A model generated the notes under the pieces. The model ran no database searches and was not told the origin of the DNA. It saw only the letters and a program-made list of their open reading frames with translations. This document shows, piece after piece, positions 1 through 4,943 of a stretch of 9,988 bases of DNA (within the stretch, counting starts at the first letter, position 1; each line of letters starts with the position of its first letter). Source of the stretch: an uncultured Lachnospiraceae bacterium (GTDB lineage: Bacteria; Bacillota; Clostridia; Lachnospirales; Lachnospiraceae). The stretch is from assembly GCA_910578085.1 (NCBI GenBank), contig CAJTPM010000072.1, positions 1 to 9,988 on the forward strand, read 5' to 3'. The position numbers were made by a program, and so were the translations under genes.

Positions 1-12
1 TGTAAAACCCAT
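1..12 (-). CDS. 5' end of an unknown leftward gene, cut by the window edge
   Basis: Only the first four codons (ATG GGT TTT ACA, Met-Gly-Phe-Thr) lie in the window. The call rests on a very good ribosome binding site, GAAGGAGG at the complement of 21-28, eight bases before the ATG. No function can be assigned. Upstream on the same strand lie a 17-bp palindrome (67-83) and the inverted-repeat unit at 83-272. Confidence 0.35.
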
Positions 13-66
13 CTGTTAATCCTCCTTCTCCCAAAATAAAAAGGCAGGAACAGATTAGCGATACAC

Positions 67-83
67 AAACGGAATATCCGTTT
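67..83. promoter_or_regulatory. Short palindrome upstream of the left-edge gene
   Basis: AAACGGA-ATA-TCCGTTT is a perfect 7-bp inverted repeat with a 3-base centre, 55 bases upstream of the probable start at position 12. It could be an operator or a small RNA hairpin. It has no U-tract on either side, so it is not a terminator. No convincing -35/-10 pair is visible beside it. Confidence 0.3.
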
Positions 84-272
84 TAAGAGCTAATTTAGTC
101 CTACCTAAATAATCGTTGTATTAAGTTTTCACCTCTCATTCCACTAAAAGCCAAAGCCCGACCATATTTGTATCGACCATATTTGACTTCCGTAATGTAG
201 GTTTTGAATTGTTCAGCGCTGCCCATTCTTAACCCCAATTAGGTATAAAAAATAGGACTAAATTAGGCTTAA
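83..272. repeat. 190-bp inverted-repeat unit bounded by TTAA (MITE-like)
   Basis: A 14-bp perfect inverted repeat (CTAATTTAGTCCTA at 90-103 and its reverse complement at 253-266) extends outwards to TTAAG on each side with a one-base difference, so the unit begins and ends with TTAA (83-86 and 269-272). Inside, on the minus strand, is a 41-codon open frame (226 to 101) with only a weak ribosome binding site. It contains a 12-bp direct repeat (159-170 and 174-185) that encodes KYGR twice. No transposase similarity is recognised. The TTAA ends may be a target duplication or part of the repeat. A related third copy of the 14-mer (12/14 identical) lies at 297-310. Confidence 0.35.
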
Positions 273-310
273 CCCCTTGATTTTACTGGGTTTCTTCTAA
301 CTTAGCCCTA
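247..310 (-). terminator. Terminator-like double hairpin at the aldo/keto reductase truncation
   Basis: On the minus strand, arm TAGGGCTAAGTTAG (310 to 297) pairs with CTAATTTAGTCCTA (266 to 253). Both departures from perfect pairing are G-U wobbles. An inner AACCC/GGGTT helix (292-288 with 275-271) sits in the loop, and six U residues follow (252 to 247). This fits a factor-independent terminator reading leftward. The wobble pattern fits an RNA structure in this orientation; on the plus strand the same two positions would be A-C mismatches. Confidence 0.5.
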
Positions 311-860
311 TTATAACACGGGCATCCACATAGCCAATATCCAGCCGGTCAAGGCAAGCCTGAATCGACCGGGTCGGAGCTTCCATCTCGTTTCCCGGAT
401 AAATTTTTGTCGTAACGAAAATATCCTCCCGCTGTACGATCCCTTCATCGATTGCCTCCCGGATTGCCTGCCCGATTTCTTCCTCATTGCCATAGGCAGA
501 GGCAGTATCAATCAGGCGGACACCGTTTGACAACGCAGATTTCACAGCATTGATACACTCATCACCATGAAGGCTGTATGTTCCAAGGCCGTTAATCGGC
601 ATCTCATATCCACTGTTTAACATGACTGTCCTTCTTTCAAAATCAAACTCTGCTCTTATAATGGTTTCTTCCTCTGCCGCCGGTTCGCTGCCTGTATCAC
701 CGGGCGCAGTCCTGGTTTCCCGTACAGATTCCATGGTATCTGTTGCCGGAATTGTTTCAATGCCTCCGACTGTCCCGGTTTCCCCTGCCTTGTTTCGCCC
801 GCATGCTGTTATGGGAAATGCCAATATGGCAACAACGATAAAGCCGAATATTTTTCTCAT
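297..860 (-). pseudogene. Truncated lipoprotein aldo/keto reductase
   Basis: The reading frame is 187 residues. Residues 1-19 form a lipoprotein signal peptide with lipobox I-T-A-C20, followed by a Thr/Glu/Gly-rich linker to about residue 75. An aldo/keto reductase domain begins near residue 78. It has the NGLGTYSL strand, Asp118 and Tyr123 (LIDTASAYGNE) and Lys152 (VTTKIYPG), three of the four family catalytic residues. Similarity stops after DRLDIGYVD at about residue 179, where the next strand should carry the catalytic His. The last eight residues (ARVIIGLS) look like random read-through into the hairpin at 247-310, where the stop lies. Roughly half of the barrel is missing, so enzyme activity is unlikely. 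The start has a GAGGAGG ribosome binding site and lies 22 bases after the flavoprotein gene, so the two were probably co-transcribed. Confidence 0.85.
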
Positions 861-882
861 TTCACATCCTCCTCTATCATCT

Positions 883-1413
883 TTATTTCAGATTTTTTCC
901 GAAATCCCGGAGTTCTTTCAGCTTTGAAGCCGAACCGTTCTCCGTGCCGTATGCTGTAAACACCCCCATATTTTCAAGGCCGAGGTATTCCAGAAAATCC
1001 CCTTTGTATGAGAACATTGCGCCACCATACATTGCAGGATCACCGGAGCTTAATATCATAGCCACCTTTCTCAGGTTCCGGGGCTTTCTCGGGTATGCTG
1101 CAGAATAGAAGCGGTCAAGAGCACATTTTAACTGCCCTGAAACACCGTGATAATAAATCGGCGAGGCAATGACAAGCATATCCGCCTCCCCCAGCAGGGA
1201 ATAGACTTCCTGCATATCATCTTTCTGCACGCAGGCTCCGTTTCCCTTTGTATGGCAGTATTCGCAGGCCAGACAGCCCGCAATCTTTTTCCTGCATACG
1301 TCAATTACATCCACCCGATGTCCTGCGGATTCCGCACCACTCCGGAACGCATCCACCATTTGTCTCGTATTGCCCTTTGGACGGGGGCTTCCGTTTAATA
1401 CTATAATGCGCAT
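883..1413 (-). CDS. Flavodoxin-fold NAD(P)H-dependent oxidoreductase, iron-sulfur flavoprotein-like
   Basis: The product is 176 residues. It begins with MRIIVLNGSPRPKGNT, the FMN-phosphate-binding loop (GSPRxKGNT, residues 8-16) of the NADPH-dependent FMN reductase / flavodoxin superfamily. A compact cysteine motif follows: C47-x2-C50-x2-C53-x7-C61, matching the spacing of the 4Fe-4S motif in archaeal and clostridial iron-sulfur flavoproteins. The segment ASPIYYHGVSGQLKCALDR (about 83-101) is the second flavin-binding loop of the family. The protein is probably a cytoplasmic electron carrier or a reductase of quinones, nitro compounds or a partner protein; the substrate cannot be read from sequence. 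The start has a clear GGAGG site nine bases upstream. A terminator separates it from the alcohol dehydrogenase upstream. No strong promoter was identified in 1414-1469, although a TATTAT hexamer is present. Confidence 0.85.
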   Translation of the reverse strand: MRIIVLNGSPRPKGNTRQMVDAFRSGAESAGHRVDVIDVCRKKIAGCLACEYCHTKGNGACVQKDDMQEVYSLLGEADMLVIASPIYYHGVSGQLKCALDRFYSAAYPRKPRNLRKVAMILSSGDPAMYGGAMFSYKGDFLEYLGLENMGVFTAYGTENGSASKLKELRDFGKNLK

Positions 1414-1469
1414 AACTGTTACCTCCAGATTTTCACTTATCTCATGCCTGTCACTATAATATCTCTGTT

Positions 1470-1509
1470 AAAAAAGGGATGCCGTATGTCAATTGGCATA
1501 TGGCATCCC
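1470..1509 (-). terminator. Rho-independent terminator after the alcohol dehydrogenase
   Basis: On the minus strand, GGGATGCCATATG (1509 to 1497) pairs with CATACGGCATCCC (1488 to 1476) at 12 of 13 positions around an eight-base loop. Six T residues follow (1475-1470). It lies 36 bases after the alcohol dehydrogenase stop codon, so it ends the hydrolase-dehydrogenase transcript and suggests the flavoprotein/aldo-keto reductase pair has its own promoter or depends on read-through. Confidence 0.85.
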
Positions 1510-1545
1510 GCTGCCGCATTATAACGCTTTGGCCGGCTAAGGCTT

Positions 1546-2712
1546 TTATAAGCTGTTCTTTAAAATCTCCCTGATTTCATCCTTGTCCGGCACCTTATAG
1601 CCACCATCCATAATCAGCGTGCTGTCAACGATTCTCGGAACCATCTCCTCTGTTACCCCAAGCTCTTTCAGATGCATCGTAAGGCCCAGTTCTTCCATAT
1701 AAGCCTCCATTTTCTGCAGGCCTTCCGCTGCAATCTGTTCGTCACTTTTTTCTTCCGGGTTTACGTCCCATACGTTCATGGCAAATCTCTTGAACTTTGC
1801 CAGCCCAAACGGGCAGATAAAGCGATAGTAAGCCATGGATACCGCCGCAAGGGTCATGCCATGGGTTGCATCCGTATGTGCCGCAACCGCCTGCCCCAGC
1901 ATATGCACCATCCAGTCTGTGGATTTTCCTTTTGCCACCAGGGTATTTAACGCCCATGTGGCAATCCACATGATGTTGCTCCTTGCCTCGTAATCCGTAG
2001 GATTCTTCACAGCGATCCTGCTGGAATGGATCAAAGACCGCAGCAGACCTTCCATGAGATAATCAGAAGTATTGTCATCCTCCCCGGAGAAATACTGCTC
2101 CGTAATATGGTTCATAATGTCATAGATTCCCGCAACCATCTGATACCGGGGCAGCGTATAGGTATATACCGGGTTTAAGATGGAAAATTTCGGATACACC
2201 CTCTCATCAAATACATGCCCAATCTTCAATTTCTGCTCATGATTTGTTATGACCGCGCCGCCGTTCATTTCAGAGCCGGTGCCAACCATTGTCAGGACAC
2301 ATCCAACCGGGATGATCTCATTGTCCACATCTTTCATTTGAAGATAATATTTTTCCCATGGATCTTCCGTACAGTATGCAGATACGGAAACCGCTTTTGC
2401 ATAATCGCAGACAGAACCGCCCCCAACCGCTAGGATCAGGTCTGCCTTACCCTCCCTGGCAATCCTACAGCCTTCCTGCAGCTTCTGTACCGTTGGATTT
2501 GGCATGACACCCGCATCTTCAAGTACATTTTTTCCATTTGCTTTCAAAATCTCCATGACTTTGTCATAGATACCATTCTTTTTGATTGATCCGCCGCCAT
2601 ACACAAGCTGTACATTCTGTCCGTATTTCGGCAGCTCCTCATTCAGGCTGGCAAGGGAATCCTCGCCAAAATAAAGTTTTGTCGGGTTACAATACATAAA
2701 ATTTCCTAACAT
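1546..2712 (-). CDS. Iron-containing (group III) alcohol dehydrogenase, butanol dehydrogenase/YqhD type
   Basis: The product is 388 residues, normal length for the BdhA/YqhD branch of iron-dependent alcohol dehydrogenases, which reduce aldehydes to alcohols (or the reverse) with NAD(P)H in the cytoplasm. The N-terminal half is the dinucleotide-binding domain with VYGGGS near residues 38-42 and AVGGGSVCDYAK around 95-106. The four metal ligands of the family are present as D198 and H202 (GIYDIMNH), H270 (WMVHMLGQ) and H284 (DATHG). The start is supported by GAGGAGG eight to nine bases upstream; a second in-frame Met at residue 6 is less well placed. The gene follows the hydrolase gene by 33 bases and is closed by a good terminator. 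The physiological aldehyde is unknown; the family is often promiscuous. Confidence 0.93.
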   Translation of the reverse strand: MLGNFMYCNPTKLYFGEDSLASLNEELPKYGQNVQLVYGGGSIKKNGIYDKVMEILKANGKNVLEDAGVMPNPTVQKLQEGCRIAREGKADLILAVGGGSVCDYAKAVSVSAYCTEDPWEKYYLQMKDVDNEIIPVGCVLTMVGTGSEMNGGAVITNHEQKLKIGHVFDERVYPKFSILNPVYTYTLPRYQMVAGIYDIMNHITEQYFSGEDDNTSDYLMEGLLRSLIHSSRIAVKNPTDYEARSNIMWIATWALNTLVAKGKSTDWMVHMLGQAVAAHTDATHGMTLAAVSMAYYRFICPFGLAKFKRFAMNVWDVNPEEKSDEQIAAEGLQKMEAYMEELGLTMHLKELGVTEEMVPRIVDSTLIMDGGYKVPDKDEIREILKNSL

Positions 2713-2745
2713 GGTCTTCCTCCTCGTATAATAAGTATAAAAATA

Positions 2746-3747
2746 TCATTTCATATTTTCCGAAAAAAACTGCTCCAGCTTATCAAGCGGGATGGCGTCC
2801 TTCCCGCCGCCGTCATACAGATCTGTGCGGACTGCATCCGGGATGATCAGCAGCTCTTTGTTATCTGTATAAGGGTTATCCTTCACCATTGCGGCATAGG
2901 CATCGCGGCTGAAATAGCAGGAATGTGCTTTCTCTCCGTGCATGATAAGGACTGCGCCGCGGATCTCATTGCTATATTGAAGGATAGGCTGGTTCATAAA
3001 GGACATGCAGCCTATCATACTCCAGCCACCGTTGGAATTTAAGGAGCGCTTATGGTAGCCGCGTCCCGTTTTATAGTAATCATGATAATCCGCCACGAAG
3101 AAAGGCGCATTCTCCGGAAGCGTATCGACAACCCCGCCGCCCAGCGCATAGCTGCCATTTTTATAATCCACGAGTCTCTGGGCGTTCATGGCTTCCTTCT
3201 TTGCGTATCGTGCGTCTGCGGAATCCTCACTGTCAAAATATCCGTTGGCATTGACGCGGGACATATCATACATGGTGGAGGCAACCGTCGCCTTAATACG
3301 GGTATCCAGCGCTGCTGCGTTGAGGGCGAGACCTCCCCAGCCGCAGATACCGATAATGCCGATACGCTCAGGGTCAACATTTTCCTGTACGGAAAGAAAA
3401 TCAACCGCCGCCTGAAAATCCTCCGTGTTAATATCCGGCGAAGCCATGTAACGGGGTGCGCCGCCGCTTTCGCCGGTAAAAGAAGGGTCAAAGGCAATGG
3501 TGAGGAAGCCGCGCTCCGCCATTGTCTGCGCATACAGTCCGGCTGCCTGCTCTTTTACTGCGCCAAACGGCCCGCATACCGCAATCCCAGCCAGCTTCCC
3601 TTCCACTCCTTTCGGCTCATAAAGGTCTGCCGCCAGCGTGATCCCGTAACGGTTAGGGAATGTCACCTTGCGGTGGCTCACCTTTTCACTTTTCGGGAAA
3701 GTCTTATCCCATTCCTTTGTCAATTCCAGTTTTACAGTGTTTTCCAT
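2746..3747 (-). CDS. Alpha/beta hydrolase, YcjY/dienelactone-hydrolase-like, catalytic His replaced by Arg
   Basis: The product is 333 residues with no signal peptide. The fold markers are LAGIAVCGPFGAVKEQ (oxyanion region, about 52-67) and the nucleophile elbow GICGWGG (133-139) with Cys135 where classical hydrolases have Ser, as in dienelactone hydrolase and many YcjY-like proteins. IMHGEKAHS (269-276) carries the expected acid. In related proteins the last catalytic element reads like PxAxHxDLYD; here it is PDAVRTDLYD, with Arg307 in the His position. CGC (Arg) is one transition away from CAC (His), so this may be a recent loss, a sequencing error, or real divergence. The start has AGAGAGG ten bases upstream. 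It is the first gene of the hydrolase-dehydrogenase operon and diverges from the LysR remnant. Confidence 0.85.
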   Translation of the reverse strand: MENTVKLELTKEWDKTFPKSEKVSHRKVTFPNRYGITLAADLYEPKGVEGKLAGIAVCGPFGAVKEQAAGLYAQTMAERGFLTIAFDPSFTGESGGAPRYMASPDINTEDFQAAVDFLSVQENVDPERIGIIGICGWGGLALNAAALDTRIKATVASTMYDMSRVNANGYFDSEDSADARYAKKEAMNAQRLVDYKNGSYALGGGVVDTLPENAPFFVADYHDYYKTGRGYHKRSLNSNGGWSMIGCMSFMNQPILQYSNEIRGAVLIMHGEKAHSCYFSRDAYAAMVKDNPYTDNKELLIIPDAVRTDLYDGGGKDAIPLDKLEQFFSENMK

Positions 3748-3801
3748 TTTGCAATGCCTCTCTTTCTTTTTTGTTGTTTTTTAATTTCTTCGGGTTTAAT
3801 T

Positions 3802-3871
3802 CCCCGCAGCTTGCTGCGCAACAAGCTAAAGAGAAACCTGGTGTTTGATACATTGTAGCTTTACTGCGGGG
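3802..3871. promoter_or_regulatory. Inverted repeats in the divergent LysR/hydrolase control region
   Basis: CCCCGCAG (3802-3809) and CTGCGGGG (3864-3871) form an 8-bp inverted repeat. A nested 20-bp near-palindrome (AGCTTG...CAAGCT, 3808-3827) sits just inside the left arm. This lies between the hydrolase start and the LysR remnant, where a LysR-type regulator would normally bind. A weak minus-strand -10 (TACAAT, 3857 to 3852) is present, but its -35 is poor. Operator function is an inference only. Confidence 0.3.
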
Positions 3872-3879
3872 AGGTTCAT

Positions 3880-4255
3880 TTATCGTAATTACAAGCGGCG
3901 ATACAGGGCAGGTCACGGAAAACTGGATAAAGGCGTGATTGATTTTGCTGTCCTGGCTGAAGAACCAAATACCAAAAAATATCATTCTCTTTCTTTTCCT
4001 GAAGTCAATCTTTGGGGTGTTGTCATGAAGGGTCTTTCCGACTGTCCTATAATGGCTCCCTGTTTGTAAAGGAAGGGCCCGGATATCTTCTGACTTTTCA
4101 GCATCTCATTGATGCAGGCTCCGGAAGCGGACTTGTTTTTCGCCCGCTGGCACCAGCACTTGAAATAAAAATTTATCTGGGATGGAAAAAATATCAAATA
4201 TTTACCCCTATTGCACAACAGCTTTTGGAATACTTAAATGACAAGTTTAAGGCTA
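3880..4255 (+). pseudogene. LysR-family regulator remnant (effector-binding domain only)
   Basis: Three pieces in different frames match a LysR effector-binding domain. Piece one (about 3879-3920) reads VITSGDTGQVTE. Piece two (3923 to about 4040) continues as LDKGVIDFAVLAEEPN and NLWGVVM. The break between them is explained by loss of one base in an A-run (GAA AA[A] CTG). Piece three (4048 to about 4250) reads YNGSLFVKEGPGYLLTF, LVFRPLAPALEIKIYLGWKK and FTPIAQQLLEYL, the typical end of the family. About 40-60 residues between pieces two and three are missing, and no helix-turn-helix domain is visible upstream. The remnant diverges from the hydrolase gene, the usual position of a LysR regulator relative to its target. 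The 3' end is fused to an IS3 fragment. Confidence 0.8.
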
Positions 4256-4636
4256 TCCCATCATTACAAAGAAAGATAGCCACCATGCCAATCACGGCAG
4301 TATCCCAGATGATAAAGTGAATATCCTGAAACGTGATTTTGGAACAGAAACCATCAACCGAAGATGGTGCACAGATATTACCTACATCCATCGTACGATA
4401 ATGCCTGCATGGAAACCTTCCATTCTGTACTGAAAAAGGAAGAAATATATCTTCATACTTATCAGGACTCAAAGGAAGCCCGCAGAGCAATTTTTGAATA
4501 CATAGAGGACTGGTATAACCGAAAAAGAATACACAGTGCGATTGGTTACATAACACCACAGCAGAAGGAGGATGAGGAACTTAAAAAAGCAGCATAATCT
4601 TTCGACTTTTTTGTCTAAAGTATTGACATAGATCCA
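4256..4636 (+). pseudogene. IS3-family transposase (orfB) fragment with right end of the element
   Basis: Frame one, from about 4260, reads ITKKDSHHANHGSIPDDKVN then NILKRDFGTE and RRWCTDITYIH. This is the start of the integrase core with the first catalytic Asp (codon 4374-4376). At about 4388-4394 the frame changes to YDNACMETFHSVLKKEE, which carries the catalytic Glu, and continues to the stop at 4597 (DWYNRKRIHSAIGY is the family C-terminus). Roughly 90 residues, including the second catalytic Asp, are deleted, so the enzyme is dead. The sequence after the stop, TTTTTTGTCTAAAGTATTGACATAGATCCA, ends in CA at 4636 and looks like the right terminal repeat. orfA and the left end are absent. 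This element differs in sequence from the intact IS at 8578-9920. Confidence 0.85.
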
Positions 4637-4657
4637 TATTGTATATCCTTCCTTTAT

Positions 4658-4849
4658 TCATTTTCGCAAGGTTTCCGGCTTTGACCGATGGCAGGCGCCA
4701 CTCATGGCACAGCCCGCACATCCGCAGCCGCAGGATGATCTTCCTTTTCTCTTATCGCGTACCATACTGGCAATGACGGCAGCCACCAAGAGAACCAAAA
4801 CCGCGCTGATAATGATCGTCGCCATATTTTCCATAAGCCATGCAAGCAT
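4658..4849 (-). CDS. FeoB-associated Cys-rich membrane protein
   Basis: The product is 63 residues. It has a single transmembrane helix (about residues 9-30), then a basic stretch (RDKRKGR) and a cysteine cluster C40-x-C42-x-C44-x2-C47-x5-C53-H54. This is the architecture of the small FeoB-associated proteins found after feoB in Firmicutes, taking the place of proteobacterial FeoC. A role in handling Fe(II) at the inner face of the FeoB pore or stabilising the complex is inferred from the family context. The basic residues after the helix suggest the Cys tail is cytoplasmic. The start has GGGAGG before it; Met7 is a possible alternative. It lies 94 bases after feoB behind a GC-rich hairpin, and its stop is only 22 bases from the end of the IS3 fragment. 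No downstream terminator is seen. Confidence 0.85.
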   Translation of the reverse strand: MLAWLMENMATIIISAVLVLLVAAVIASMVRDKRKGRSSCGCGCAGCAMSGACHRSKPETLRK

Positions 4850-4886
4850 TGAAATCCCTCCCGTTTCCCTGTTATAAATCTAAATG

Positions 4887-4924
4887 AAAAGCCTAGCGTC
4901 CCGTCCAGTGGCGGGACGCCTTTT
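4887..4924 (-). terminator. GC-rich hairpin between feoB and the small Cys-rich gene
   Basis: GCGTCCCG (4896-4903) and CGGGACGC (4912-4919) form a perfect 8-bp stem with an eight-base loop. AAAAG/CTTTT (4887-4891 with 4920-4924) can extend it. On the minus strand a short T-run (CTTTT) follows a four-base gap, so it is a weak terminator or a 3'-end-stabilising hairpin for feoB mRNA. It would lower, not abolish, expression of the downstream gene. Confidence 0.55.
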
Positions 4925-4943
4925 AGAAGTGCTTCTCACGCTG

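Noticed and set aside
101..226. 41-codon minus-strand frame with KYGR repeat inside the inverted-repeat unit, as a real gene
   Set aside because: The ribosome binding site is weak, no family is recognised and the frame is too short to be supported; reported only as part of the repeat.
1414..1469. Promoter for the flavoprotein gene
   Set aside because: A TATTAT hexamer exists but no -35 at proper distance; too weak to annotate.
3052..3858. 268-codon plus-strand frame opposite the hydrolase gene
   Set aside because: It is antisense to a gene with a clear family match and good ribosome binding site; its product has no recognisable domain.
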